DNA of 64,000 bases from Roseomonas acroporae (lineage in GTDB: Bacteria; Pseudomonadota; Alphaproteobacteria; Acetobacterales; Acetobacteraceae), in NCBI RefSeq assembly GCF_023223525.1, contig NZ_JALPRX010000038.1, positions 118,433-182,432 of the forward strand. Direction: 5' to 3'. Shown one piece after another: positions 22,719-32,118 of this stretch. Under the pieces are notes generated by a model. That model was not told the DNA's origin and did no database searches. It saw only the letters and a list, made by a program, of their open reading frames with translations. Both the position numbers and the translations under genes were made by a program. Numbering within the stretch: position 1 is the first letter of the stretch; every line of letters begins with the position of its first letter.

Positions 22719-25097
22719 TCAGGCCGCCGCGCGCCCCTCGTGGATGGCGCGCCAGATCCGCTCCGGCGTCGCCGGCATGTCGATGTGCCGCACGCCGTAT
22801 TCCGAGAGCGCGTCCACCAGCGCGTTCATCACGGCGGGCAGGGAGCCGGCGCAGCCCGCCTCGCCGCAGCCCTTGGCGCCGACCGGGTTGGTCCTGGCCG
22901 GCACGGCGTGCGAGGCGAAGCCGAAGCTCGGCACGTCCTCGGCGCGCGGCAGGCCGTAATCCATGAAGGAGCCGGAGAGGAGCTGGCCGTCCTCGCTGTA
23001 GGCCACGCTCTCGTACAGCGCCTGGCCGATGCCCTGCACGATGCCGCCATGCGCCTGGCCCGCCACCAGCAGCGGGTTCACGATCACGCCGAAATCGTTG
23101 ACCGTGGCGTAGCGCACCACATGCGCGATGCCGGTCTCCGGATCGACCTCCACCTCGGCGATGTGGCAGCCGTTCGGGTAGGCGGAGGGGGCGCTCTCGA
23201 ACACGGTGCGCACGCCGAGGTCGTCCGGCACGCCCTCCGGCAGCGCCCCCGGCTGCTCCCTCGCCGCGCGCAGCTGCGCCGCCAGCTCCATGATGCCGAT
23301 GCCGCGATCCGTGCCGGCGATGGCGAATCGCCCCTCGGCGGGGTCGAACTCGATGTCGGCGGGCGCCGCCTCCAGCAGGTGCGCGGCGGCCGCCCGGCCC
23401 TTCTCGATCACCTCGCCGGCGGCCTTCATGATCGCGGCGCCCGAGGCCATCAGCGACTTCGAGCCGCCGGTGCCGCCGCCCGCGATCAGCTCGTCGGAAT
23501 CGCCCTGCAGCAGCCTGATCTTCTCGAAGGGCACGCCGAGCTGGGCGTGCAGCACCTGGGCGAAGGGCGTCCAGTGGCCCTGGCCGTAGTCCAGCGTGCC
23601 GGTGATGATCGTCACCGTGCCGTCCGCCTCGAAGCGCAGCCCGCCCTGCTCGTTCTGCGGCGGCGCCGTCACCTCCAGGAAATTGCCGATGCCGCGCCCG
23701 CGCAGCTTCCCGCGCGCCGCGCTCTCGGCCTTGCGCGCGGCGAAGCCGTCCCAGTCGGCCTCCCGCAGCGCCTCGTCCAGCACGGCGGTGAACTCGCCGC
23801 TGTCATAGGTGCTGCCGGAGGCGGCGCTGTAGGGCATCTGCTCGGGGCGGATGTGGTTGATCCGGCGCATCTCGATGGGATCGAGTCCCATCTCGGCGGC
23901 GGCCGCCTCGATCAGCCGCTCCATGATGTAGTTGCCCTCGGGCCGGCCGGCGCCGCGATAGGCGGAGACGGGCGTGGTGTTGGTCATCACGCACTTCGTC
24001 GCCACCTCGATCAGCGGGATCGTGTAGTTGCTCTGCACGTTCTTGGTGAGGTTGGCCGAGGCCATCATCGGCGAGACGTTGGTCATGTAGGCGCCGAGGT
24101 TGCCGTAGGCCTTGAGCCGCACGGCGAGGAACCTGCCCGCCGCGTCCAGCGCCAGCGAGGCCTCGATCTCGTGGTCGCGGCCATGCGCGTCCGAGAGGAA
24201 GGAGCCGCTGCGCTCGTCGGTCCACTTCACCGGGCGGCCGAGCACCTTGGCCGCGTGCAGCAGGCAGACATATTCCGGATACAGCGCCGCCTTCATGCCG
24301 AAGGAGCCGCCCACGTTGCCGGTCAGGATGCGCAGCTTCTCGTTCGGCACCTTCAGCATGTCGCCCGCCATCAGGGCGCGCATGCCGAAGGCGCCCTGGC
24401 AGCCGAGTCGCAGCGTGTACTTGCCCGTTTCCGGGTCGTAGTCGCCGATGGCGCTGCGCGGCTCCATCGCGCAGACCACGATGCGGCTGTTGCGGATGGA
24501 AAGCGTCGTGACGTGCGCCGCCTGCGCGAAGGCGGCCGCCACCTTCGCCTCGTCGCCGTAGAGGAAGTCGAGCGCCACGTTGTCGGGGTGGGTGTCGTAG
24601 AGTACGGGGGCGCCCGGCTCCAGCGCGGCGGCGGCCTCGGTCACGGCGGGCAGCGCGTCGATGTCGGGCATGATCGCCTCGGCCGCGTCGCGCGCCTGGG
24701 CCTTGGTCTCGGCCACCACGAAGGCGACGGCGTCGCCGACGAAGCGCACCTTGTCGGTCGGCAGCGCCGCGCGCTCCGGCGCCTTCATCGGCGAGCCGTC
24801 GCGGTTCTTCAGCGGCAGGCCGCAGCGCAGCACGCCGTAGCCCTCGGCCGCGAGGTCGGCGCCGGTGAAGACGCCGAGCACGCCCGGCATCCCCTTCGCC
24901 TCCTCCACGTCGATGCCGCGGATGACGCCGTGCGCGTAGGGCGAGCGCACCATCACGCACCAGGCCTGGCCGGGCAGGCTCAGGTCGTCCGTGTAGCGGC
25001 CCTCGCCGCGCAGCAGCACCGGGTCCTCGTTGCGCGGCACCGGCTGGCCCACACCGAAGCGCATCCGGGTCGGGTCGAAGCTCAGTGTGTCGGGCAT
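22719..25097 (-). CDS. Orphan molybdenum hydroxylase large subunit (CoxL form II-like)
   Basis: Predicted 792-residue molybdopterin-cytosine-dinucleotide-binding subunit of the xanthine dehydrogenase / CO dehydrogenase family. An N-terminal aldehyde-oxidase hammerhead domain (RRNEDPVLL-type start, then YTDDLSLPGQAW and VRSPYAHGVIRGID) precedes the molybdenum-binding part. The active-site loop reads AYRGAGRPEGN, the form II signature, not the AYRCSFR of true CO dehydrogenase. The catalytic Glu is about residue 746 in GCGEAGC. The ATG at 25097 has better ribosome-site spacing (AAGG, 9 nt) than that at 25103. The FAD and 2Fe-2S partner subunits are not adjacent, which is unusual. Substrate unknown. 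Confidence 0.9.
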   Translation of the reverse strand: MPDTLSFDPTRMRFGVGQPVPRNEDPVLLRGEGRYTDDLSLPGQAWCVMVRSPYAHGVIRGIDVEEAKGMPGVLGVFTGADLAAEGYGVLRCGLPLKNRDGSPMKAPERAALPTDKVRFVGDAVAFVVAETKAQARDAAEAIMPDIDALPAVTEAAAALEPGAPVLYDTHPDNVALDFLYGDEAKVAAAFAQAAHVTTLSIRNSRIVVCAMEPRSAIGDYDPETGKYTLRLGCQGAFGMRALMAGDMLKVPNEKLRILTGNVGGSFGMKAALYPEYVCLLHAAKVLGRPVKWTDERSGSFLSDAHGRDHEIEASLALDAAGRFLAVRLKAYGNLGAYMTNVSPMMASANLTKNVQSNYTIPLIEVATKCVMTNTTPVSAYRGAGRPEGNYIMERLIEAAAAEMGLDPIEMRRINHIRPEQMPYSAASGSTYDSGEFTAVLDEALREADWDGFAARKAESAARGKLRGRGIGNFLEVTAPPQNEQGGLRFEADGTVTIITGTLDYGQGHWTPFAQVLHAQLGVPFEKIRLLQGDSDELIAGGGTGGSKSLMASGAAIMKAAGEVIEKGRAAAAHLLEAAPADIEFDPAEGRFAIAGTDRGIGIMELAAQLRAAREQPGALPEGVPDDLGVRTVFESAPSAYPNGCHIAEVEVDPETGIAHVVRYATVNDFGVIVNPLLVAGQAHGGIVQGIGQALYESVAYSEDGQLLSGSFMDYGLPRAEDVPSFGFASHAVPARTNPVGAKGCGEAGCAGSLPAVMNALVDALSEYGVRHIDMPATPERIWRAIHEGRAAA

Positions 25098-25281
25098 GGG
25101 CATCCGCCTTCTTGCTGCAGCGCAGGAACGGAAGGGGAGGTTAGGGCAGCTTGCCCCGATGCGCGACCCCCTTCCGACAGGCGGAACGGGCGCGGCGTGA
25201 CGGGCGGGCGGCGCGGGGCCGGCCGCCCGGCACGCGGCCGGGCAGCGGCCGTGGCGCGCCGCGGGACCCGGGCGAGGGCAC

Positions 25282-26742
25282 TCACGGCTCCACCGGGCTG
25301 AATCCGCCGTGCCGCTCCACCATGCCGGCGCTGGCCTCGTTCAGCCCCACCACCTCCACCGCCCGGCCGTTGCGTCGCAGCTTCGTGACCACGCCCTCCA
25401 GCGCCCCCACGGCGGTGATGTCCCACAGATGCGCCGCCCGGAGGTCGATGCGCACCTGCCGGGCCGGGTCGCGCAGGTCGAAGCTGTCGGCGAACATGTC
25501 GGCCGAGGCGAAGAACACCTGCCCCGAGACGGTGTAGGTGCGGGTATCGGTGGCCGGGTCGTATCCGCTTTCCACCCGCATCATCCGCATCACCTTGAAG
25601 GCGAAGAACACGCCGCTGAGCAGCACCCCCACCAGCACGCCGAGGGCGAGGTTGCTGGTCGCCACCACCACCGCGACCGTCGCCAGCATCACGGCGCTCG
25701 ACACCCTCGGATGCACCAGCAGGTCGCGCAGCGAGCCCCAGGCGAAGGTGCTGGCCGAGACCATGACCATGATCGCCACCAGCGCCGCCACGGGCACCTG
25801 CGCCACCCAGGGCCGCAGCAGCACCATCAGCACCAGCAGGAACAGCCCGGCGCAGAAGGTGGAGAGCCGCCCCCGCCCGCCATAGCGGACGTTGCCCACC
25901 GTCTGCCCGATCATGCCGCAGCCGGCGATGCCGCCGAACAGCCCGGCCGCCACGTTGGCGATGCCGAGGCCCGTGCACTCGGCGCGCTTGGAGCTGTTGG
26001 TGTCGGTCAGATCGTCCACCACCCCGGCCGTCATCATCGATTCGAGCAGCCCCACCGTCGCCATCGCCACGGCGTAGGGGCCGATGACCGCCAGCGTCTC
26101 CCAGGAAAGCGGCACCTCGGGCAGCACCGGCACCGGCATGCTGTCCGGCAGGTGCCCGAGATCGGCCACGGTGCGCACGTCGAGGCCCAGCCCGACGCTG
26201 AGCGCCGTCAGCACCAGGATGCAGATCAGCGGCGAGGGCACCGCCTCGGTCAGCCGCGGCACGAGGTAGATGATGAGCAGGCCGAGCCCGATCAGCGCGT
26301 AGGTCGGCCAGGAGACGCCCAGCATCTGCGGCACCTGCGCCGAGAAGATCAGGATCGCCAGCGCGTTGACGAAGCCGGTGCGCACCGAGCGCGAGACGAA
26401 GCGCATCAGCACGTCGAGCCGCAGCAGGCCGAACAGCAGCTGGAGCAGGCCCGTCAGCAGAGTCGCGGCGAGCAGGTACTGCACCCCGTGCCCGCGCACC
26501 AGCGCCGCCGCCACCAGCGCCACCGAGCCCGCCGCCCCCGACACCATGGCCGGCCGGCCGCCCACGAAGGCGATCACCACGCCGATCACGAAGGAGGCGT
26601 AGAGCCCGACCGCCGGGTCCACCCCCGCCACGAAGGAGAAGGCGATCACCTCCGGGATCAGCGCGAAGGTGCCGACCAGCCCGGCCAGGACGTCGCGCCG
26701 GACGTTGCCGAACCACTCGTCGCGGTAGCGCGCCAGCTTCAT
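25282..26742 (-). CDS. SulP-family anion transporter with STAS domain
   Basis: Predicted 486-residue inner-membrane transporter. Residues 15-400 form about ten or more hydrophobic segments in the SulP arrangement ([20 protein letters not shown] at the first, [20 protein letters not shown] mid-protein). The last 110 residues form a STAS domain ([19 protein letters not shown]). Ions carried by the family include sulfate, bicarbonate and dicarboxylates. ATG at 26742 is placed directly before the first amphipathic segment; no clear ribosome site is seen. It lies between the molybdenum hydroxylase and pdxA genes on the same strand, with gaps over 130 bp, so cotranscription is uncertain. Confidence 0.92.
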   Translation of the reverse strand: MKLARYRDEWFGNVRRDVLAGLVGTFALIPEVIAFSFVAGVDPAVGLYASFVIGVVIAFVGGRPAMVSGAAGSVALVAAALVRGHGVQYLLAATLLTGLLQLLFGLLRLDVLMRFVSRSVRTGFVNALAILIFSAQVPQMLGVSWPTYALIGLGLLIIYLVPRLTEAVPSPLICILVLTALSVGLGLDVRTVADLGHLPDSMPVPVLPEVPLSWETLAVIGPYAVAMATVGLLESMMTAGVVDDLTDTNSSKRAECTGLGIANVAAGLFGGIAGCGMIGQTVGNVRYGGRGRLSTFCAGLFLLVLMVLLRPWVAQVPVAALVAIMVMVSASTFAWGSLRDLLVHPRVSSAVMLATVAVVVATSNLALGVLVGVLLSGVFFAFKVMRMMRVESGYDPATDTRTYTVSGQVFFASADMFADSFDLRDPARQVRIDLRAAHLWDITAVGALEGVVTKLRRNGRAVEVVGLNEASAGMVERHGGFSPVEP

Positions 26743-26875
26743 GCGCGGGGCATCCGGGGCGGGAGAGGATGGCGGGGCGGCGTGTCCCGCCGGGCAGGGC
26801 GGGGCCGCCTCCCGGCGGGCCGCGGTCCGGGCACCGGCGGCAGGCGGCGCGGGCCCGGCCTGCCCGGCGTCGGAC

Positions 26876-27877
26876 TCAAGCGGCGCGCGCCCGGTTCGCC
26901 GCGATCTCCGCCGCGAGGCGCAGCGCGGCGACCAGGCTGCCGGGATCGGCGCGGCCGGTGCCGGCGATGTCGAGCGCGGTGCCGTGGTCGGGCGAGGTGC
27001 GCACCACCGAGAGGCCGAGGGTGACGTTGACGCCGCCATCCATGTCGAGGGTCTTGATCGGGATCAGCGCCTGGTCGTGGTACATGCCGAGCGCCGCGTC
27101 GTAGCCGGCGCGGGCGCGCGGGGTGAACATGGTGTCGGCGGGCAGCGGGCCGCGCGCCTCGATGCCCTCGGCGCGCAGCGCGGCGACGGCGGGGGCGACG
27201 ATGGCGGCGTCCTCCGTGCCCATGGTGCCGTCCTCGCCGGCATGCGGGTTGAGGCCCGCCAGGGCGAGGCGGGGCCGGGCGATGCCGAAGTCCCGGCGCA
27301 GCGCCTCGGCGGTGATCCGGGCGGTCTCCACGATGGCCCCGGTGGTCAGCGTCTCGATGGCGCGGCGCAGCGGCAGGTGGATGGTGACGGGGACGACGCG
27401 CAAGCTCGGGCAGGCGAGCAGCATCACGGGCGGGCGGCCGGTGCCGGCCAGCTCGGCCAGGTATTCCGTGTGGCCGGGATGCGCGAAGCCGGCGGCGTAG
27501 AGCGTCGCCTTCTGGATCGGGTTGGTGACGAGGCCGGCGACGCGGCCGGCCTGCGCCAGGGCGACCGCCTCGGCGATGGCGGCGATCACGGCGGGGGCGT
27601 TGGCGGGGTCCGGGCGGCCGGGGACGGCCGGGGCGGGCAGCGGCCGGTGCAGCACGGGCAGGGCTTGCGGGAAGGCGCGCGCGGCGTCCTCGGGCGTGGC
27701 GACGCGCTCGACGGGGCAGCCGCCGGGGAGGGCGGCGATGCGGGCGGCGTCGTCGAGCAGGACGAAGGCGGGGCCGGTGGCGCGCAGAAGGCGCCAGGCG
27801 GCGGCCGCGATCTCGGCGCCGATCCCGGCGGGCTCGCCCATGGTGAGGGCGAGCGGGGCGGGGGCCGGAAGGGTCAT
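26876..27877 (-). CDS. pdxA: 4-hydroxythreonine-4-phosphate dehydrogenase
   Basis: Predicted 333-residue NAD-dependent dehydrogenase of DXP-dependent vitamin B6 synthesis; its product is condensed by PdxJ. LALTMGEPAGIGAE opens the protein, and the zinc-binding histidines are seen in HPGHTEYLAEL, GLNPHAGEDG and MYHDQALIPIKTL. DGGVNVTLGLSVVRTSPDHG closes the active site. Length agrees with the family (about 330). Two PdxA subgroups exist and some paralogues act in catabolism. The all-canonical motifs and the presence of pdxJ in the window fit the biosynthetic enzyme. Divergent from the patatin gene. Confidence 0.95.
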   Translation of the reverse strand: MTLPAPAPLALTMGEPAGIGAEIAAAAWRLLRATGPAFVLLDDAARIAALPGGCPVERVATPEDAARAFPQALPVLHRPLPAPAVPGRPDPANAPAVIAAIAEAVALAQAGRVAGLVTNPIQKATLYAAGFAHPGHTEYLAELAGTGRPPVMLLACPSLRVVPVTIHLPLRRAIETLTTGAIVETARITAEALRRDFGIARPRLALAGLNPHAGEDGTMGTEDAAIVAPAVAALRAEGIEARGPLPADTMFTPRARAGYDAALGMYHDQALIPIKTLDMDGGVNVTLGLSVVRTSPDHGTALDIAGTGRADPGSLVAALRLAAEIAANRARAA

Positions 27878-27990
27878 GGCGTTGGTCCTGCGCGCCGGTC
27901 CGGCGCGGCGGGTGGGAAATCCGGGCGGCCAGGAGGGACCGGCGGCGTGGCGCGGTCAAGGTGGCGCATGGCCGTGCCGGACGGGGGCCG

Positions 27991-28115
27991 GCAGGGCCGG
28001 GACGGCCGGGATGCGCTAGGGCCGCCGGGACGGCCGGGATGCGCCAGGGCCGGGACGGCCGGAGGGCGCGAGGCCGGAACGGCCGGAGGGCGTCAGGCCG
28101 GAACGGTCGGAGCGC
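27991..28115. repeat. 24-28 bp tandem repeat, five units
   Basis: Five imperfect units starting at 27991, 28015, 28043, 28068 and 28092, with core AGGGCCGGGACGGCCGG. They lie in the 415-bp non-coding gap between divergent pdxA and the patatin gene. The remainder of that gap shows no gene or clear promoter. Confidence 0.85.
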
Positions 28116-28292
28116 CGCTGGCGGAGGCGCATGCCGTGGAGCGCGACGCGGGGCGGTGGGGCGGGTCCTCCGGGCCAAGGCACGAACTCGGACACGCGAG
28201 GAACGGATCGGGCGTGCAACCCGGCTGCCCGCGTCCGATGAACACCGATTCACACTTGGCAGGCTTCCGCAACGGCCGTGGCGCGGTGCAGC

Positions 28293-29537
28293 ATGGCCGG
28301 CATGGACAGCACGGACCGGATCGGGCGCAGCGCCCGGACAAGACAGCCACGCAGCCACGCCGCGCCGTTCGCCGGAAGCCCCGCGGCGCCGTCTGCCGCG
28401 TCGCCCGGCGCCTCGCCGGCCGGGGCCGCGCCCGACCGGCCGCTGCGCCGGGCGCTGGTCCTGCAGGGCGGCGGCGCGCTCGGCTCCTACCAGGCGGGCG
28501 TCTACGAGGCGCTGGCGCAGGGCGACACGGCGCCGCCGGACTGGGTGGCGGGCGTCTCGATCGGCGCCATCAACGCGGCGCTGATCGCGGGCAACCGGCC
28601 CGAGGACCGGGTGGCGCGGCTGCGCGAGTTCTGGGAGGGCGTCTCCGGCGGCGTGGCGCCGAAGGTGCCGGCGGCGCTGGGCGTGGGGGCGCGCGCCACC
28701 GTCAACCACCTCAGCGCGGCGCTGGTGGCGACGCTCGGCGCGCCCGGCTTCTTCCGGCCGCAGCTGCTCGGCCCGCTGCTCGCCGCCCCCGGCACGCCGG
28801 CGGCGCTCAGCCTCTACGACACGGCGCCGCTGCGCGAGACGCTGCTGCGGCTGGTGGATTTCGACCGGCTGAACGACGACGGCGTGCGGGTGAGCCTCGG
28901 CGCGGTCAACATCCGCACCGGCAATTACGCGGTGTTCGACAACACCAGGATGCGGATCGGGCCCGAGCACGTGATGGCCTCGGGCGCGCTGCCGCCGGGC
29001 TTCCCGCCGGTGGAGATCGACGGCGAACTCTACTGGGACGGCGGCGTGGTCTCCAACACGCCGCTGGAATTCGTGATGGACGCGGCGGATTGCGACCTGG
29101 TCATCTGCCAGGTGGACCTGTTCAGCGCGCGTGGGCCGGTGCCGCGCACGCTGCTGGAGGCCGACGAGCGCGAGAAGGACATCCGCTACTCCAGCCGCAC
29201 CCGGCTCAACACCGATGCCCAGATGCGGCTGCACGCGGCGAAGGCGGCGCTGCGGCGCGTGATCGGGCAGCTGCCGCCGGAGCTCGCCGACAGCGAGGAC
29301 GCGGCGCTGCTGCACGAGCTGGCGCGCGAGAACTCGGTGGTCGTCGTGCACCTCATCTACCGCAAGCAGCCCTACGAGGGCGGCGTGAAGGACTACGAAT
29401 TCTCGCGCCAGACCATGCTGGAGCACTGGTCGGCGGGCGTCGCCGACGCGCGGCGCTACCTCGCCCGCCGGCCGGCGCGGCCGCCCCTGCCCGAGGATGG
29501 CGGCGTGCTGGTGATCGACCCCGGCAGGGACCCCTGA
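28293..29537 (+). CDS. Patatin-like phospholipase with DUF3734 tail
   Basis: Predicted 414-residue Ser-Asp dyad hydrolase. LVLQGGGALGSYQAGVYEAL holds the oxyanion glycine loop, AGVSIGAINAALIAGN the G-x-S-x-G nucleophile, and YWDGGVVSNTPL the catalytic Asp of the DGG motif. The C-terminal 100 residues (VVVVHLIYRKQPYEGGVKD and after) match the DUF3734 extension. Starts at 28278 (GTG), 28293 and 28302 are all in frame with no good ribosome site; 28293 is a compromise. It precedes acetoacetate decarboxylase by 94 bp. This pairing recurs in alphaproteobacteria and is often linked to polyhydroxybutyrate/ketone-body metabolism. Confidence 0.9.
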   Translation: MAGMDSTDRIGRSARTRQPRSHAAPFAGSPAAPSAASPGASPAGAAPDRPLRRALVLQGGGALGSYQAGVYEALAQGDTAPPDWVAGVSIGAINAALIAGNRPEDRVARLREFWEGVSGGVAPKVPAALGVGARATVNHLSAALVATLGAPGFFRPQLLGPLLAAPGTPAALSLYDTAPLRETLLRLVDFDRLNDDGVRVSLGAVNIRTGNYAVFDNTRMRIGPEHVMASGALPPGFPPVEIDGELYWDGGVVSNTPLEFVMDAADCDLVICQVDLFSARGPVPRTLLEADEREKDIRYSSRTRLNTDAQMRLHAAKAALRRVIGQLPPELADSEDAALLHELARENSVVVVHLIYRKQPYEGGVKDYEFSRQTMLEHWSAGVADARRYLARRPARPPLPEDGGVLVIDPGRDP

Positions 29538-29631
29538 GGCCGTCTCCGCCGCCGTCGCCACCCCCCACACACGCAGTCCCCGGGACGACGGGCGCCCGCG
29601 CGGCCCGGGCCTGCTTCGAGGAGAACCCGAC

Positions 29632-30375
29632 ATGACCCGCGACGAGATCCTCAAGGCATCCTCGATGCCGGCCTTCTCGCCGAGCTACCCGCACGGGCCC
29701 TACCGCTTCGTCGGGCGCGAGTACCTGATCGTGACCTACGAGACGGACCCGGCGGCGCTGCGCGCGGCGCTGCCGGAGCCGCTGGAGCCGGCGCCGGGCA
29801 ACCTCGCCTTCTACGAGTGGATGAAGATGCCGGACTCCTCGGGCTTCGGCGACTACGAGGAGAGCGGCAGCGGCATCCACGCGCTGTACAAGGGCGAGCC
29901 CTGCCTGTTCTCGGTGCAGATGTACGTCGACGACGAGCCGCCGATCACGGCGGGGCGCGAGATCTGGGGCTTTCCGAAGAAGTGGGGGCAGCCGCGCCTG
30001 AAGGTGATGAAGGACACGCTGACCGGCGCGCTGTACTACGACGAGGAGCGCGTGGCGCTCGGCACCATGACCTACAAGCACCACAGCCTGGCGGACCGGC
30101 TGGACGAGGTGAGGCAGGGCCTCGGCAAGCTGCAGGTGAACCTGAAGCTGATACCGGACGTGGACGGGAAGCCGAAGGTGGCGCAGCTCGTCGGCTACAA
30201 CCTCGAGGAGATCGTGGTGCACGGCGCCTGGGAGGGCGAGGCGCGGCTGCACCTGATCCCGCACGTGAACTGCCGGGTGGCGGACCTGCCGGTGCGGCGC
30301 GTCGTCGGCGGGCGGCACCAGGTGGTGGATTTCGTGCTGCCCTTCGGGCGGGTGCTGCACGACTACCTGGCCTGA
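29632..30375 (+). CDS. adc: Acetoacetate decarboxylase
   Basis: Predicted 247-residue enzyme converting acetoacetate to acetone and CO2 through a Schiff base. The catalytic lysine pair is Lys116/Lys117 in GREIWGFPKKWGQP, the position and context of Lys115/116 of the clostridial enzyme. MPAFSPSYPHGPYRF at the N-terminus and VVDFVLPFGRVLHDYLA at the C-terminus are family-typical. GAGGAG 8 bp before the ATG is a strong ribosome site. Second gene after the patatin-like protein and followed by a strong hairpin terminator. Confidence 0.95.
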   Translation: MTRDEILKASSMPAFSPSYPHGPYRFVGREYLIVTYETDPAALRAALPEPLEPAPGNLAFYEWMKMPDSSGFGDYEESGSGIHALYKGEPCLFSVQMYVDDEPPITAGREIWGFPKKWGQPRLKVMKDTLTGALYYDEERVALGTMTYKHHSLADRLDEVRQGLGKLQVNLKLIPDVDGKPKVAQLVGYNLEEIVVHGAWEGEARLHLIPHVNCRVADLPVRRVVGGRHQVVDFVLPFGRVLHDYLA

Positions 30376-30382
30376 GCGACGC

Positions 30383-30435
30383 GCCGACCGGGCGGGCCCG
30401 CGCGGGCATTCCCCGCGCGGCTTTTCCCGGTCGGC
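30383..30435 (+). terminator. Nested hairpin terminator after acetoacetate decarboxylase
   Basis: The inner stem CCGCGCGGG/CCCGCGCGG (30398-30406 with 30412-30420, loop CATTC) is followed by CTTTTC. The outer arms GCCGACCGGG and CCCGGTCGGC (30383-30392, 30426-30435) are also perfectly complementary. It begins 7 bp after the stop codon. Confidence 0.7.
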
Positions 30436-30471
30436 TTGCCTTCCCCGGCCGCGCCGGGCCAGCCTGCGGCG

Positions 30472-30666
30472 ATGGACAGGGACCTCATCGAGGCGCAGGC
30501 CCGGGCGCTCGGGCTCGGGACCGCGCTGCGCGACTTTCCCGCCGACGTCGCCGAGGCGGCGGCGAAGGCCGGGGCGCTGCGGCGGGCGCTGCCCGGGGCG
30601 GCGCCGGCGGCGCCGGACCCGGCCGCCGAGCCCTTCCCGCCGCTGCGGGTGGGACCGGCGCGGTGA
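30472..30666 (+). CDS. GatC/AtzG-like small amidase partner
   Basis: Predicted 64-residue protein, MDRDLIEAQARALGLGTALR at the start and AEPFPPLRV near the end. Its size, helical content and the Glu-Pro-(x)-Pro ending resemble the DUF4089/AtzG family of small proteins encoded just before AtzE-type amidases; these wrap the amidase much as GatC wraps GatA. The stop overlaps the GTG start of the amidase (GTGA), which supports a translated gene and a stoichiometric partner. The identification rests on context and weak sequence likeness, since such proteins are poorly conserved. Confidence 0.6.
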   Translation: MDRDLIEAQARALGLGTALRDFPADVAEAAAKAGALRRALPGAAPAAPDPAAEPFPPLRVGPAR

Positions 30667-32060
30667 GGCCGCCGCACCGGCTCGGGGCGGCCGAGATCGC
30701 CGCCGCCTACGATTCCGGCGCGCTGACGCCGACGCGGCTGGTCGGGCACCTGCTGGAGCGGATCGCGGCGCTCGACCCGCGGCTGAACGCCTTCATCCGC
30801 GTCGAGGGAGAGGCGGCGCTGGCGGCGGCGGCGGTGGCGGAGGGCGAGCTGCGCGCGGGGCGGCGGCGCGGGCCGCTGCACGGCATCCCGGTCGGCATCA
30901 AGGACATCATCGACGTCGCCGGCCTGCCCACCACCTGCCATTCGCGCCTGCGGCTCGGCGACGTCGCCGCCGCCGACGCGGCCGTGGTGGAGCGGCTGCG
31001 CGCGGCGGGCGCGATCCCCTTCGGCAAGCTCTCGACCCACGAATTCGCCATCGGCGGGCCGGCCTTCGACCTGCCCTTCCCGCCGGCGCGCAACCCGTGG
31101 AACACGGCGCACCATCCCGGCGGCTCCTCCTCCGGCTCGGGCGCGGGGCTGGCGGCGGGGCTGTTCCCGCTGGCGCTCGGCACCGACACGGGCGGCTCGG
31201 TGCGCAACCCGGCGAGCCAGTGCGGCGTGGTCGGGCTGAAGCCGACCTACGGGCTGGTCTCGCGGCGCGGCGTGTTCCCGCTGGCCTGGACGCTCGACCA
31301 TGTCGGGCCGATGGCGCGCGACGTGGCGGGCGTGGCGCTGCTGCTGGCGGCGATCGCGGGGCACGACCCGCTGGACCCGGGCAGCGTCGCGCCGCCGGCG
31401 GCGGTACCGGCGGCGCTGCCGGCGGGCGGGGTGCGCGGCCTGCGCGTCGGCTTCGTGCGCCACTTCCACGAGACGGACCTGCCGGCGGATGCCGAGGTGG
31501 CGGCGGCGCTGGAAGCGGTGGCCGGCTGGCTGCGGCAGGCGGGGGCGTCGGTGCGGGACGTGTCGCTGCCGCCGCTCGGGGAATTCGCGGCGGTGAACCG
31601 CGTGCTGCTGCACGCCGAGGCCTTCGCGCTGCACGCGCCCTGGCTGCGCGGGCGGCCGGGGGACTACGCGCGCATCACCCGCACCGCGCTGCTGACCGGC
31701 GCCTTCCTGACCGCCGAGGACTACGTGCGGGCGCAGCGGGCGCGCGGGCGGATGATCGCCGCGGTGGAGGCGGCGTTCGGCGAGGCGGACCTGCTGCTGA
31801 CGGCGAGCTCGATGCACGCCTCGGCGCCGATCGACGACGCGGCCGAGGTGGCGCGCACCTATCCGCGGCAGGCGCGCACGCCGTTCAACGTCACCGGCCA
31901 TCCCGCGGTCGCCATGATGGCGGGGCTGTCGGCCGGCGGGCTGCCGCTCTCGGTGCAGTTCGTCGCGCCGTACTTCGCCGAGGCGCGGCTGCTCGGCGTG
32001 GCGGCGGCCTACGAGCGCGCCGCCGCCTGGGGCGGCTGCCCGATGCTGGAGGCGGGCTGA
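30663..32060 (+). CDS. AtzE-like amidase signature hydrolase
   Basis: Predicted 465-residue amidase. The Ser-cisSer-Lys triad is Lys80 (GIPVGIKDIIDVAG), Ser155 (HPGGSSSGSGAGLAAG) and Ser179 (GTDTGGSVRNPAS), spacing 75 and 24. GTG at 30663 is chosen because it overlaps the stop of the small partner gene and places LGAAEIAAAYDSGALTPTRL at the N-terminus. The GatC-like partner points to the AtzE/biuret-type branch. The carboxybiuret substrate of AtzE is not implied, because no other cyanurate or pyrimidine genes are near. A RidA gene is convergent 58 bp downstream. Confidence 0.9.
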   Translation: MRPPHRLGAAEIAAAYDSGALTPTRLVGHLLERIAALDPRLNAFIRVEGEAALAAAAVAEGELRAGRRRGPLHGIPVGIKDIIDVAGLPTTCHSRLRLGDVAAADAAVVERLRAAGAIPFGKLSTHEFAIGGPAFDLPFPPARNPWNTAHHPGGSSSGSGAGLAAGLFPLALGTDTGGSVRNPASQCGVVGLKPTYGLVSRRGVFPLAWTLDHVGPMARDVAGVALLLAAIAGHDPLDPGSVAPPAAVPAALPAGGVRGLRVGFVRHFHETDLPADAEVAAALEAVAGWLRQAGASVRDVSLPPLGEFAAVNRVLLHAEAFALHAPWLRGRPGDYARITRTALLTGAFLTAEDYVRAQRARGRMIAAVEAAFGEADLLLTASSMHASAPIDDAAEVARTYPRQARTPFNVTGHPAVAMMAGLSAGGLPLSVQFVAPYFAEARLLGVAAAYERAAAWGGCPMLEAG

Positions 32061-32118
32061 GGGGCGTCCCCGTCGGGGGCGATCCCAGAGGCGCTGCGGG
32101 CGGGGCTGCGGGCCGCCG

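Noticed and set aside
22719..25097. True aerobic CO dehydrogenase (CoxL form I)
   Set aside because: The active-site loop is AYRGAGR, not AYRCSFR, and coxM and coxS are absent.
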